In this document: piece by piece, positions 33,529-42,453 of the stretch | How the letters are laid out: each line of letters starts with the position of its first letter | Numbering within the stretch: the stretch's first letter is position 1 | NCBI RefSeq assembly: GCF_000761545.1 | Contig: NZ_JPMY01000042.1 | Location: 1-64,000 of the forward strand | Reading direction: 5' to 3' | Length of the DNA stretch: 64,000 bases | DNA from: Pseudomonas sp. ML96 | GTDB taxonomy: Bacteria; Pseudomonadota; Gammaproteobacteria; Pseudomonadales; Pseudomonadaceae | The notes under the pieces: generated by a model | What the model was told of the DNA's origin: nothing | The model's database searches: none | What the model saw: only the letters and a program-made list of their open reading frames with translations | Program-made: the position numbers and the translations under genes

Positions 33529-33966
33529 ATGCGTTCATTGCTCGCTGTTCTTCCCCTGGTTGTATTGGCTGGTTGTTCGTCGTTCCGCCCCGATGCCGAG
33601 AACATCACGCCGGTACCCAGCGATCGCCTGCTGGCATACCAGGACGAGCAACCGAACGGCGGCCGACTGATCGTCAACCGCGACATGGGCGTGATGGGCG
33701 GCGGTTGCTACGTGGCCCTGGAAGTGGATCGCAAGCTGGCGGCGCGTATCGCCATGGCCGAGGTGGTTAGCTTCAACGTGCCGGCCGGCACCCGCGTGTT
33801 GGGCCTGACCGTCGACAAGATGGACGACACTCTGTGCGGCATGGGGCGCCTGCACAAGGAGCTGGCGGTGAAGGTGACGCCGGGCAGCACCCAGTACTTC
33901 CACGTGGTCAGCGAGAACAAAGGCGGCTTCGACATTCGCCCGGATGCCAATCCGCCGCAGCCCTGA
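33529..33966 (+). CDS. Putative lipoprotein
   Basis: The 145-residue protein has a lipobox at VLAGCSSF, so Cys16 should be lipidated and the protein anchored to a membrane. The mature part is beta-rich with two cysteines (GGGCYVALEVD and DDTLCGMGRLH). It resembles DUF2846-like small lipoproteins, but I cannot assign the family with certainty. The ATG has AAGGAGG upstream. The HD-GYP gene follows after about 100 bases. Confidence 0.7.
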   Translation: MRSLLAVLPLVVLAGCSSFRPDAENITPVPSDRLLAYQDEQPNGGRLIVNRDMGVMGGGCYVALEVDRKLAARIAMAEVVSFNVPAGTRVLGLTVDKMDDTLCGMGRLHKELAVKVTPGSTQYFHVVSENKGGFDIRPDANPPQP

Positions 33967-34069
33967 GACGGGCAACCCAGGGGAGGGCTACTAGACTGCT
34001 GGTAGCCCCCGGCTGGTCCAGCGTGTCTGTCCCGGGCAGGAGTCCTCTCTAGCCGCCAGGGATTGCGCC

Positions 34070-36904
34070 ATGCCGACCAGCTTCCGACTTCGTTCCCTGA
34101 TCATCGTCACCTTCCTCCTGCTGATCTGCGGCATCGGAGCGCTTACCGCGCTGCTGGCCTATGAGCGCAGCGCCGATGCGATTCGGCGTCAGGCGCTGAC
34201 CAGGGCTGTCGATGTGGGCGCTGCCGCCACTCGCGAGTTCTTCCGTCTTACCGCTCCGGTGCGTTCCGGCGTCGAGCTGCTCGGGCTTAGCCGCCTGCCG
34301 CGCATGGATGCGGTTGAAGGGCAGCTGCGCGCGCTGCCCTTCATGGCGACCATGTTGCATACCTCGTCGGCAGCCAGGGGGTTCTACTTTGCCGATACCA
34401 GCGGCTCGTTGTTCTATGTCCGCCGCGCGCAACAGCCCCTGGACAATACTGCCCCGGCCAATAGCGCCTATGTCGCACTGAGTATCGTGCGGGCTGGGGA
34501 CAAGGTGCAGGCGCTGCGCCTGTATTTCGATCTCGAGCTGAACGAGTTGGCCCGGCATGCCGATGCGGAAGTTGCCGGCCTCGACCCGCGCCAGCGGGCT
34601 TGGTATACCCAGGCCATGGCCAGCCATGAGCTGATTCGTACCGGCGCCTATACGTTTTTCAGCAGCGGTGAGCGCGGCTACACGGTGGCAATGGCCACCC
34701 AGGATCGCCAGTTCGTCGCGGCTGCCGATTTTCGCCATGCCCTGCTCAACGAGGTGCTGGGCAGATATCGCCTGACATCCTCGACGCGCATGCTGTTGCT
34801 CGATGAGCAAGGCATGGTGATCGCATCGGATCGGGGTGAAGACTTCCTCAAGGACCTGGAGGGAGGGGTAGATGCCCGGAAGCTCGGCCTGCAAGCCCTG
34901 GCCCAGCTGGTGGAAATGCCCGAAGGGAAAATGCAGCAGTTCTCGGGTGATCGGCGCGACTGGTACCTGCAACGACTGAGCCTGCCGCACAAGAGCGGCG
35001 GGCCGCTGTACCTGGGCATCGCCATACCTGCCGACGAGTTGCTGAAAGACGCCCGTGATATCCGCAACGCCATCCTCTTGCAGACCCTGGTTATCCTGCT
35101 GCTCAGCCTGCCCGTGGCGGTCTGGCTGTCCGGTTTCCTGGTCGATCCCATCCTGCGCCTGGCTGCCGCCGCGGAGCGGCTGAACAACTTCGAGTTCAAC
35201 GAGCCACTGGAGCTGCCCACCCGCATCGTCGAGGTACGCCAGTTGGCGGCGAACCTGAATCACAGCCGGGTGACCCAGCAGCGCTTCGTCGAGCTGGCCC
35301 TGCAGCTCAACGACGAACGCGACTTCGAGCGCCTGCTGCCGACCCTGCTGCGCATTACCACCGAGGCCTGTCAGGCTATCGGTGGCCTGCTCTATGTGAA
35401 GCACAGTGCCGACACCCCCCCGCGCCTGATGGCGGGGCGCTGGGGCGCGCGCGTGCTGGAGGTGGCCAGCGATGCGCCGTCGTTCGCGGTGAGCGATGCC
35501 ATGCGCTCGCGCCATTCCGAGCTGCGCGAGGCGGACCCGCAGGCCAGCGCCGCGCTCGGCTTGCCGCCCAGCCTCAGCGTGGCCGTGCCGCTGTTCACCC
35601 GCCAGGGGCACGGTGCTGGGGTGCTGGTGCTGTTCTTCGAACATGCGCCAGCGCATAACGAGGTGCGCTTCATCGAGGCACTGGCCGGCTTCGCCGCGCT
35701 GGCCCTGGAGACGCGTGGCCTGCTGGAACGGCAGAAGGCGCTGTTCGAGTCCTTCATCCAGCTGATTGCCAGCGCCATCGATGCCAAGAGCGCCTACACC
35801 GGCGGTCACTGCTCGCGGGTGCCCGAGGCGGCGCGCCTGCTGGCCGCAGCGGCCTGCGCGGAAAGCCATGGCCCCTACGCCAGCTTCGCCATGAACGAGC
35901 ACGACTGGCAGGCGCTGCATATCGCCACCTGGCTGCACGACTGCGGCAAGGTCACCACGCCGGAGTACGTGGTGGACAAGGCGACCAAGCTGGAGACCCT
36001 CTACGATCGCATCCATGAGGTGCGCATGCGCTTCGAGGTGCTCAAGCGCGATGCCGAGATCGACTACCTGCGGGCCGTGCAGACCGGCACCGACGAGGCT
36101 CAGGCCCGCGCCGCACGTGATCAACTGCTGGCCACGCTGGACGAGGAATTCGCCTTCGTCGCCGAGTGCAACACCGGCTTCGTCGACGACGAGCGTCTGC
36201 AGCGCCTGCAGCGGATCGCCCAGCGCACCTGGCTGCGCACCCTGGATGATCGCCTGGGCATCTCCGGCGAGGAGCGCCAGCGCAAGGAACGCCAGCCGCT
36301 GGTGGCAGTGCCCGTGCTGGAGCCGCTGCTGGCCGATCGCCCCGAGCAGTGTGTCGAGCGGCGCGCCAGCGAGCGCTACGAGGCGGACAATCCCTGGGGC
36401 TTCCGCATGCCGATCCCGGAGCTGCTGTACGACCGTGGCGAGCTGAAGAACCTGTCGATCCGCCGCGGCACGCTGACCGAGGAGGAGCGCTACAAGATCA
36501 ACGAGCACATCGTGCAGACCATCCGCATGCTCACCGCCTTGCCGTTTCCGCCGGAGCTGGCGGCGATACCGGAGATCGCCGGTGGCCACCACGAGCGCAT
36601 CGACGGCAAGGGCTATCCGCGCGGCCTGACCGGCGAGCAGCTCAGCCCGCAGGCGCGCATGCTGGCGATCGCCGATGTGTTCGAGGCGCTCACCGCGCGC
36701 GACCGGCCCTACAAGCCGAGCAAGACCTTGAGCCAGGCGCTACGCATCATGCGCAGCATGTGCGAGGAGGGCCATCTGGATCGCGAACTGTTCCGTATCT
36801 TCGTCGCCTCGGGAGCGTGCCTGGAGTATGCGCAGCGTTACCTGGACGAAGATCAGCTGGATGCTCGCGACCTGAGCCAGTTCGTGCCGCCTGCGGCGGC
36901 GTGA
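34070..36904 (+). CDS. Membrane HD-GYP-type phosphodiesterase with insertion
   Basis: The 944-residue protein has a transmembrane helix near residues 11-29, a periplasmic Cache-like sensor of about 300 residues, a second helix near 343-361 followed by HAMP, a GAF-like domain (about 405-555) and a C-terminal HD-GYP-like domain. The HD pair is His623-Asp624 (WLHDCGK) and the GYP motif is at 848-850 (DGKGYPRG), with GHHERIDG just before it. The distance between HD and GYP is about 225 residues; in canonical HD-GYP domains it is about 60, so an insertion of roughly 160 residues interrupts the domain. It probably degrades c-di-GMP in response to a periplasmic ligand. Confidence 0.88.
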   Translation: MPTSFRLRSLIIVTFLLLICGIGALTALLAYERSADAIRRQALTRAVDVGAAATREFFRLTAPVRSGVELLGLSRLPRMDAVEGQLRALPFMATMLHTSSAARGFYFADTSGSLFYVRRAQQPLDNTAPANSAYVALSIVRAGDKVQALRLYFDLELNELARHADAEVAGLDPRQRAWYTQAMASHELIRTGAYTFFSSGERGYTVAMATQDRQFVAAADFRHALLNEVLGRYRLTSSTRMLLLDEQGMVIASDRGEDFLKDLEGGVDARKLGLQALAQLVEMPEGKMQQFSGDRRDWYLQRLSLPHKSGGPLYLGIAIPADELLKDARDIRNAILLQTLVILLLSLPVAVWLSGFLVDPILRLAAAAERLNNFEFNEPLELPTRIVEVRQLAANLNHSRVTQQRFVELALQLNDERDFERLLPTLLRITTEACQAIGGLLYVKHSADTPPRLMAGRWGARVLEVASDAPSFAVSDAMRSRHSELREADPQASAALGLPPSLSVAVPLFTRQGHGAGVLVLFFEHAPAHNEVRFIEALAGFAALALETRGLLERQKALFESFIQLIASAIDAKSAYTGGHCSRVPEAARLLAAAACAESHGPYASFAMNEHDWQALHIATWLHDCGKVTTPEYVVDKATKLETLYDRIHEVRMRFEVLKRDAEIDYLRAVQTGTDEAQARAARDQLLATLDEEFAFVAECNTGFVDDERLQRLQRIAQRTWLRTLDDRLGISGEERQRKERQPLVAVPVLEPLLADRPEQCVERRASERYEADNPWGFRMPIPELLYDRGELKNLSIRRGTLTEEERYKINEHIVQTIRMLTALPFPPELAAIPEIAGGHHERIDGKGYPRGLTGEQLSPQARMLAIADVFEALTARDRPYKPSKTLSQALRIMRSMCEEGHLDRELFRIFVASGACLEYAQRYLDEDQLDARDLSQFVPPAAA

Positions 36905-36972
36905 GGCGCGGGGCTTGCCTTGCCGCCCGCGATGGCCTCAACTGCAGCATGCACATCACTGGGGGATGCACG

Positions 36973-37275
36973 ATGGTCGGTATCGCACGAGTTGCCTGGG
37001 TCGCCTTGTTGTTCTCCGCCATGCCGGTGCTGGCCGCCGAGTGGCCGGCGGGTGTGCGCGACACCTTCCAGCAGGGCTGCGTGAAGAGCGCGGGCGAGGC
37101 CTTGGGCCAGGAGCGCGCCGGGCTCTACTGCAAATGCACGGTGACGCGCATCGACCGCGACTTCAGCACCGCCGAGGTTGCCGCGTTGGAGAAGGCCGAC
37201 CTGCCCGAACCGCTGATCAAGCGCCTGCAGCAGGTGTCGCAGCAGTGCCTGCAGGCGCTGGGTGGGCAGGGCTAG
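36973..37275 (+). CDS. Small exported cysteine-containing protein
   Basis: The 100-residue protein has a signal peptide (VAWVALLFSAMPVLA) and a helical body with four cysteines (QQGCVKSAG, LYCKCTVTRI, SQQCLQAL), likely forming two disulfides in the periplasm. It starts at 36973, where GGGGGA sits at good distance. Family unknown. Its TAG stop overlaps the stop of the convergent gene by four bases (CTAG). Confidence 0.65.
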   Translation: MVGIARVAWVALLFSAMPVLAAEWPAGVRDTFQQGCVKSAGEALGQERAGLYCKCTVTRIDRDFSTAEVAALEKADLPEPLIKRLQQVSQQCLQALGGQG

Positions 37276-37997
37276 CGGTAGCGGTCGAGTATCTGCTCGA
37301 ACTCGCCGGCGTTGCTCATCTGCACCAGCGCGCGCAGTAGCGGCATGGTCGGCACGTCCGGTTCGTCGCGTACCAGGCAGGCGACCACATCGGCGGAGAT
37401 TTCCTCGAGGCGCTGCAGGCGGCGAGGCGGGGGTTGCTGGCTGTTGAACCAGTCCAGGGTCATTTCATTGCTGACGGCGAAGCGGTAGCGCCCGGCCTCC
37501 AGTTTCTCCAGCACCAGCTTCTGCGTGCGCGCATCGTCGCGGTGCAGGTGGCCGCTGGCAAACAGCGGCTCCAGGCGTGGATAGCTGAAGCCCAGCACGG
37601 TGCCGATCAGGTCGCCGTCGCGTTGCCCCGGCCGCTCGATCTCCTTGGCGCGGCCGACGATCAGGTCGCGCTGAACCATGAACGGCACGCTCCAGATGTA
37701 CTGGTGGTGCGACTCTTCCAGCCAGGCTGGATTGACGTAGCAGCGCACGTCGATCTGGCCGCGCACCAGCATCTGCTGCACGCGCCGGCGCGGCAGCACC
37801 GGCATCTCGGCGCGGCGGCCGATCTTCTGCGCCAGACGGCTTTGCAGGTCGAAAAGGATGCCGCCAGCCGCTTGGCCCTGGGCGTCGTAGCGCATCATCG
37901 GCATGGCCCAGCTCTCGGTTACCGAGAAGCGGATGGGGCGCTCCTCGGCCAGGACTTGGGCGCAGAACAGCAGCAACGCGATGGGCAGCAGACGCAT
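37272..37997 (-). CDS. Periplasmic substrate-binding-like protein
   Basis: The 241-residue protein has a signal peptide (LLPIALLLFCAQVLA) and a family-3 solute-binding fold: IRFSVTESWAMPMM, GGILFDLQSRLAQKIG, RRRVQQMLVRGQIDVRC and YIWSVPFMVQRDLIV. No transporter genes adjoin it, so it may be a stand-alone sensor or binding protein. The ATG at 37997 is chosen because the signal peptide starts there; the upstream frame to 38081 is basic and unlike a leader. Confidence 0.82.
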   Translation of the reverse strand: MRLLPIALLLFCAQVLAEERPIRFSVTESWAMPMMRYDAQGQAAGGILFDLQSRLAQKIGRRAEMPVLPRRRVQQMLVRGQIDVRCYVNPAWLEESHHQYIWSVPFMVQRDLIVGRAKEIERPGQRDGDLIGTVLGFSYPRLEPLFASGHLHRDDARTQKLVLEKLEAGRYRFAVSNEMTLDWFNSQQPPPRRLQRLEEISADVVACLVRDEPDVPTMPLLRALVQMSNAGEFEQILDRYR

Positions 37998-38082
37998 GGG
38001 GCTCCCGGACATGAGGGTGGGCGAGCGGGTGGCGCGCTTGGAGCACAGCTTAACCGCCGCGAGGGTGGCTGCAAGGTTCATG

Positions 38083-38997
38083 CTAGGGGCGCCAGAGCGG
38101 GTCGTTGAGCATCAGCTCGCAGGCCCAGTCGGTGAAGGCGCGAACCCGCGCCGAGAGGTGCCGCGAGTAGGGGTAGACCAGGCTCATGGTCATGCTCTCG
38201 AGCTGCCAGTCCGGCAGGACTTCCACCAGCTTGCCCTCGGCCAGCGGTTGCTGCGCCTCGGCGGCGGGCACCGTGGCGAAGCCCAGGCCGGCCTCGGCAG
38301 CGGCGATATAGGCACCGCCGCTGTTGAAGCGCATCGCCGGCTCCTGCTCGATAAGGAAACTCTCCTCGCCGCGGCGCAGCACATTGACCTTCTGCCGGCC
38401 GCTGCCGGGAAAGACGAAGGCCAGGTAGCGCAGGTTGGCGAGCTGGCTGGGGTGCTCCAGTGGCGGGTGCTGGGCCAGGTAGCCGGGCGTGGCGCAGACG
38501 ATGAAGCGCATCTGTCCGATCGGCCGGCAGACCAGGTCCGGGGTGTTGACCGGGCCGCCGCGGATGGCGCAGTCCACACCTTCCTGAACCAGGTCGACGA
38601 CGCGCTCGCTGCAGCCGACGTCGAGGCGCACCAGCGGGTGGCGGGCGACGAAGTCGGGCAGGGCGGGGATGACCAGGAAGCGCCCGACCGGCGAGGGCAT
38701 CTCCACCTTGACCCGGCCATGGGCCACGCCACGACTGTGCGAGACACTGCTTTCCAGCTCGTCGAGGTCCTCCAGCACGGCGCGGACGCGCTCGTAGTAG
38801 GCGCTGCCATCGGTGGTCGGCGATACGCGGCGGGTGGTGCGGTGCAGCAGTTTGACGCCGAGCTGCGTTTCCAGCGCCAGCACCTGGCCGGACACCGTGG
38901 TCTTGGCCAGGCCCATGGCTTCGGCGGCGCGGGTGAAACTGCCGAGCTCGACGATGCGGCAGAAGGCGCGCATGGCTTCCAGGCGGTCAAAGGCCAT
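38083..38997 (-). CDS. LysR-family transcriptional regulator
   Basis: The 304-residue protein has an N-terminal winged helix (MRAFCRIVELGSFTRAAEAM, then GLAKTTVSGQVLALE) and a LysR effector domain (GRVKVEMPSPVGRFLVIPAL). It is divergent from the carboxymuconolactone decarboxylase gene across 113 bases that contain a perfect 9-bp palindrome, so it very likely controls that gene. Confidence 0.93.
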   Translation of the reverse strand: MAFDRLEAMRAFCRIVELGSFTRAAEAMGLAKTTVSGQVLALETQLGVKLLHRTTRRVSPTTDGSAYYERVRAVLEDLDELESSVSHSRGVAHGRVKVEMPSPVGRFLVIPALPDFVARHPLVRLDVGCSERVVDLVQEGVDCAIRGGPVNTPDLVCRPIGQMRFIVCATPGYLAQHPPLEHPSQLANLRYLAFVFPGSGRQKVNVLRRGEESFLIEQEPAMRFNSGGAYIAAAEAGLGFATVPAAEAQQPLAEGKLVEVLPDWQLESMTMSLVYPYSRHLSARVRAFTDWACELMLNDPLWRP

Positions 38998-39017
38998 TGT
39001 CCGTTTCTCCGCACAAT

Positions 39018-39049
39018 GTTTACGAGTAAGGCCAATTTATCTCGTAAAC
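39018..39049. promoter_or_regulatory. Palindromic operator between LysR and CMD genes
   Basis: The halves GTTTACGAG and CTCGTAAAC form a perfect 9-bp inverted repeat separated by 14 bases. It begins 20 bases before the LysR start on the minus strand and lies about 60 bases before the divergent gene. This position fits a LysR-type recognition site controlling both promoters. Confidence 0.65.
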
Positions 39050-39110
39050 GCCGAGCAATACAGTGGCGACCAATCCCGGCACGACGCCGGCCTACTTTGG
39101 AGACGCCAGC

Positions 39111-39557
39111 ATGATGACCAGCAAACGCAACAACTATCACCAGACCGCTCCCCACGTGTTCAAGGCCATCTACGCCCTGGAGCAGGCCCAAGCCGCCTTC
39201 GGCCTGGAGGCTTCGCTGCGCGAGCTGATCAAGGTGCGTGCTTCGCAGCTCAATGGCTGCGCCCTGTGCGTGGACCTGCACAGCAGCGATGCGCTGCAGC
39301 AGGGCGAGTCGGCGCGGCGCTTGCTGGCGCTGGGCGTGTGGGAGGAGGCGCCGTTCTTCAGCGAGCGCGAGCGTGCCGCGCTGCTGTGGACCGATACCCT
39401 GACCCTGCTGGCCGAGCGGCATGCGCCGGATGCGGTGTACGCGGAAGTGGCCAGGCACTTCGACGAGAGCGAGATCGCCGAACTGACCCTGGCCATCGCC
39501 ACGATCAACGCCTGGAACCGCTTCGGTGTCGGTTTCGCCATGCAGCCGGCGCTGTGA
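39111..39557 (+). CDS. Carboxymuconolactone decarboxylase (AhpD-like) protein
   Basis: The 148-residue protein has the AhpD/CMD core with a redox CxxC: QLNGCALCVDLHSSDA, the region LRELIKVRASQ before it and ALLWTDTLTLL after. Such proteins act as peroxidase-linked disulfide reductants or as decarboxylases; the CxxC and the His nearby favour the peroxidase-like type. TTTGGAG lies about 8 bases before the ATG at 39111. It is divergent from a LysR gene. Confidence 0.92.
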   Translation: MMTSKRNNYHQTAPHVFKAIYALEQAQAAFGLEASLRELIKVRASQLNGCALCVDLHSSDALQQGESARRLLALGVWEEAPFFSERERAALLWTDTLTLLAERHAPDAVYAEVARHFDESEIAELTLAIATINAWNRFGVGFAMQPAL

Positions 39558-39608
39558 GGCGCTGAGCCGCTGCACTCCCATCACCACCCGCGCGGGCCGG
39601 AGGTCACC

Positions 39609-39845
39609 ATGCTGCATGCCGTGCTGATCGAGACGCTGACTCTGGATGAGTCGCTGGTGCGCCAGCGCCTGGCAGCGCTGGGCGAGTCCTGTGCATGGCG
39701 CCTGGAGCCACGGCCAGCCGGTTGGCTGCTGTGGCTGGAGGAGTCGGCCGCGGCCGAGCGCCTCTGCGGTGCGTTGCTGGGCTGCGGCTGGGTCAGGCGG
39801 CTGAACTTCGCCGCCGCGCAGCCTGTTTACGATCTGGCGGGCTGA
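39609..39845 (+). CDS. Small hypothetical protein
   Basis: A 78-residue protein with alternating hydrophobic and acidic segments (LIETLTLDESLVRQRLAALG, GWLLWLEESAAAERL, GCGWVRRLNF), which could be a small alpha/beta domain. CCGGAGG precedes the ATG, so translation is plausible. I do not recognise the family. It is convergent with the LysE gene, three bases away. Confidence 0.55.
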   Translation: MLHAVLIETLTLDESLVRQRLAALGESCAWRLEPRPAGWLLWLEESAAAERLCGALLGCGWVRRLNFAAAQPVYDLAG

Positions 39846-39848
39846 GGC

Positions 39849-40460
39849 TCAGCGCGTCAACGGCAGGGCCAGGCCCATCGCCGCGAACAACCCGCCGCAG
39901 CAACGATTGAAGCCACTCCCGGCTCGTTCCAGCCAGGGTCGGGTGCGCTGCGCGGTGCGCGCCAGCAGGTATTCCACCACGCCCTCGACGATGGCGAAGG
40001 TGGCGGCCATCAGCGCGAACTGCAGCCACAGGTTGCGCGCCGGGTCGATGAACTGCGGCAGGAAGGCGCCGAAGAACAGGATCACCTTGGGGTTGGACAG
40101 GGCTGACAACAGACCCTGGCGGAACAGCTGGATGCCCGGGCGCGGCGCGGCCGATTCCAGTGGCGTGAGGTGCAGCGCCGGTGCGCGCCAGAGCTGGATG
40201 CCGAGCCAGATCAGGTAGGCGGCACCGACCCACTTGAGCACCAGCAGGGCATGTGCCGAGGCCTTGAGCAGGGCGGCCAGGCCGAACATCGACAGGGCCA
40301 TCAGCAGGACGAAGCCGAGCATGCCGCCGGTGACTGTCCATAGCGCGCGGCGGTGGCCGTAGAGCGCACCGTGGGTGAGGGCGAGCAGGCCGTTGGGGCC
40401 GGGCGTCAGCGACAGGCCGAAGACGGCGGTGAGATAGATCAGCCAGATGTGCAGGGCCAT
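39849..40460 (-). CDS. LysE/RhtB-family exporter
   Basis: The 203-residue protein has six helices and the family signature GLSLTPGPNGLLALTHGALYG near the N-terminus, split by GGMLGFVLLM, plus LSNPKVILFFGAFLPQF around residue 120. It exports an amino acid or related compound. No regulator adjoins it. Its start is ATG at 40460 with no strong upstream site. Confidence 0.92.
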   Translation of the reverse strand: MALHIWLIYLTAVFGLSLTPGPNGLLALTHGALYGHRRALWTVTGGMLGFVLLMALSMFGLAALLKASAHALLVLKWVGAAYLIWLGIQLWRAPALHLTPLESAAPRPGIQLFRQGLLSALSNPKVILFFGAFLPQFIDPARNLWLQFALMAATFAIVEGVVEYLLARTAQRTRPWLERAGSGFNRCCGGLFAAMGLALPLTR

Positions 40461-40695
40461 GGAAGCTGCCGAATGAAGTCGAGGGATGCTGCTGACGCTA
40501 ACCGAAGGTGATGCCGGTCACAAGCCGAGCAGGTCGCGCGCGTGCCGCAATGGCGCGCTAGAGCCGCTGGCGTTTGCGGCACGACGGTGTGGCGCTGCGG
40601 GCATTCATGTTGGGTTAACAATCGCTGCTTAACTTCTAGCGCTCCCCGGTCTGGGGATGCGCCATAACAACAACGAACCATAAGGAAATGTAGCG

Positions 40696-41661
40696 ATGCG
40701 TGCTCTCGCAGCCCTCACCCTGCTGGCCGTCAGTGCCCAGGTCAGCGCCCAGTGCCCCGACTTCCAGAGTCCCGCCAACCCGCCGAGCTTCAGCAAGCCG
40801 GCGAAGAAGAACTTCCGCAATTTCGGCAGCCAAGTGCTGGCCGGCCTGTACAAGCCCTGGCACATGGTCCACGACCAGATGGTACGTAGCGGCCAGGCCG
40901 CCACCATCACCGCCAAGTTCGACTATGACGCGGTGCTGCACAAGGATCTGGAGGGCGAGTACGTGCACGCCTACCTGTACGGCACCGGCATGAACGGCTG
41001 GAGCTACCTGGGCCGCTACACCACCGACAGCGACGGCAAGATCAACGTCGCGCTCGGCGCCCGGCCGGTGGGCGAGTACCGCGTGCGCTTCGTGGTCGAG
41101 GGTGATCTCAGCCAGGTCGACGGCTACCTCAGCGTGGTCGATCCGAATCGCCCGGCGGTGCTGTTCGACATCGACGGCACCCTGACCATCAACGACTTCG
41201 AGGCCTACGCCGACTATGTCGGGGTGAAGACCGCGCAGGCCTACTACTACGCGCCGCAGACGGTGAAGGCCTATCGCGACAAGGGCTACCAGCTGGTGTT
41301 CCTCACTGCGCGGCCGTACTGGGTGACCAAGGATGCGCGGCAGTGGTTCGACACCCAAGGCATCCCGCAGTGGCACTACCGCTCCAACCCCTATGGCGAC
41401 GGGCCGATCCCGCCGGATACCCAGGCGCACAAGACCAACTACGTGAAGTACCTGCGCGAACAGGTCGGCCTGAATATCGTGCGCGCCTATGGCAACGCCA
41501 CTACCGATATCGCCGCCTATGCCGATGGCGGGATTCCCAAGGCGCAGACCTGGATCATCGGCCAGTACGCCGGAACCAGCGGCACCCAGTCGGTCGGTGG
41601 TGACTACAGCTATCACTACAGCACCGTGGTGGCGGCGACTCCGCCGGCCAACTGCAACTGA
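40696..41661 (+). CDS. Exported HAD-family phosphatase (LNS2-like)
   Basis: The 321-residue protein has a signal peptide (MRALAALTLLAVSAQVSA). Residues 60-145 form a beta-rich domain, then a HAD hydrolase begins with VLFDIDGTLT near residue 156, the nucleophile Asp motif, followed by LVFLTARP (motif II Thr) and a late YGNATTDIAAYADGG (motif IV Asp). This layout is like lipin/LNS2-type phosphatases seen in bacteria. It should be periplasmic; the substrate is unknown. TAAGGA is upstream of the ATG. Confidence 0.83.
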   Translation: MRALAALTLLAVSAQVSAQCPDFQSPANPPSFSKPAKKNFRNFGSQVLAGLYKPWHMVHDQMVRSGQAATITAKFDYDAVLHKDLEGEYVHAYLYGTGMNGWSYLGRYTTDSDGKINVALGARPVGEYRVRFVVEGDLSQVDGYLSVVDPNRPAVLFDIDGTLTINDFEAYADYVGVKTAQAYYYAPQTVKAYRDKGYQLVFLTARPYWVTKDARQWFDTQGIPQWHYRSNPYGDGPIPPDTQAHKTNYVKYLREQVGLNIVRAYGNATTDIAAYADGGIPKAQTWIIGQYAGTSGTQSVGGDYSYHYSTVVAATPPANCN

Positions 41662-41673
41662 TGTCGTGACTGA

Positions 41674-41816
41674 GAAAGCCTTTTTCGGGAGCGCGAGCTA
41701 GCGCCAGGCTAGGCGGAAGCGGCCGAGGGTGCGGAGTTTACGAGGTGTAAATGAGCAGCCCGAGGCCGATTCCAACGACGCATGGCCGACGCGCAGCGTC
41801 TTCGAAACAGGCTTTC
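41674..41816 (-). repeat. Palindromic dispersed element, copy 3 (diverged)
   Basis: Read on the minus strand, this 143-bp element starts inside the TGA stop of the LysE gene (TGAAAGCCTG) and has the same layout as copies 1 and 2. Outer arms GAAAGCCTGTTTCG pair with CGAAAAAGGCTTTC, and the conserved core runs GGCCTCGG, CTGCTCATTTAC, TCGTAAACTCCGC, CCTCGGCCG. The outer arms differ from those of copies 1 and 2 in sequence but still pair with each other. It also lies 12 bases after the stop of the convergent phosphatase gene. Confidence 0.85.
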
Positions 41817-42453
41817 AGACCCGGTCGGCCAGGGCCAGCTTCACGCCCAGCAGGGTGAACAGGCCGCCGGTGCAGCGCTCCAGCCACAGGCCGACACGCC
41901 GCCCGATCTGCAGGCGCTGTTGGGCGAAGGCGGTGGTCAGCGCCAGGAAGTGGCACCAGAGCATGCCGTTGATGTTGAAGATGGCGCCCAGCAGGAGGAA
42001 GGCCAGGGCCTTGTGCTCGGCATCCGGGCTGATGAACTGCGGCACGAAGGCGAGGAAGAACAGCGCCACCTTGGGGTTGAGCACGTTGGTCAGGAAGCCC
42101 TGGGCGAAGATGCGCCCGTAGGGCTGCGGCGGTAGTTCGTTGGCTTCGGGTTCGACCGCCTCCTTGCGCTTGGCCAGCAGCATGCCGATGCCGATGTACA
42201 GCAGGTAGGCCGCGCCGATCAGCTTGACCACCATGAAGACCGTGGCCGAGGTGGCGAGCAGGGCGGACATGCCCAGCGCGGCGGCGACTATGTGCACGCA
42301 GGTGCCGGCGCCGATACCCAGTGCCGCCGCCGAACCGGCGCGCCAGCCCTGGGTGGCGCTGCGCGCCATGATCAGCAGGGAGTCGGGGCCGGGGGCCATG
42401 TTCAGCAACAGGCCGGAAATGACGAACAGGGCGAGGTCGTGGGTGCCGAGCAT
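41815..42453 (-). CDS. LysE/RhtB-family exporter
   Basis: The 212-residue protein has six helices with the signature LLNMAPGPDSLLIMARS near the N-terminus and LTNVLNPKVALFFLAFVPQF near residue 122. It is a predicted amino-acid exporter of the RhtB type. ATG at 42453 (MLGTHDLAL) is preferred over an upstream TTG at 42486, which lacks a site. Its stop codon forms the first bases of palindromic element copy 3. Confidence 0.92.
   Translation of the reverse strand: MLGTHDLALFVISGLLLNMAPGPDSLLIMARSATQGWRAGSAAALGIGAGTCVHIVAAALGMSALLATSATVFMVVKLIGAAYLLYIGIGMLLAKRKEAVEPEANELPPQPYGRIFAQGFLTNVLNPKVALFFLAFVPQFISPDAEHKALAFLLLGAIFNINGMLWCHFLALTTAFAQQRLQIGRRVGLWLERCTGGLFTLLGVKLALADRV

Noticed and set aside
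34049..36592. A long minus-strand frame opposite the HD-GYP gene
   Set aside because: Composition is shadow-like (Gln, His, Arg, Leu runs) and the plus-strand gene has clear domains.
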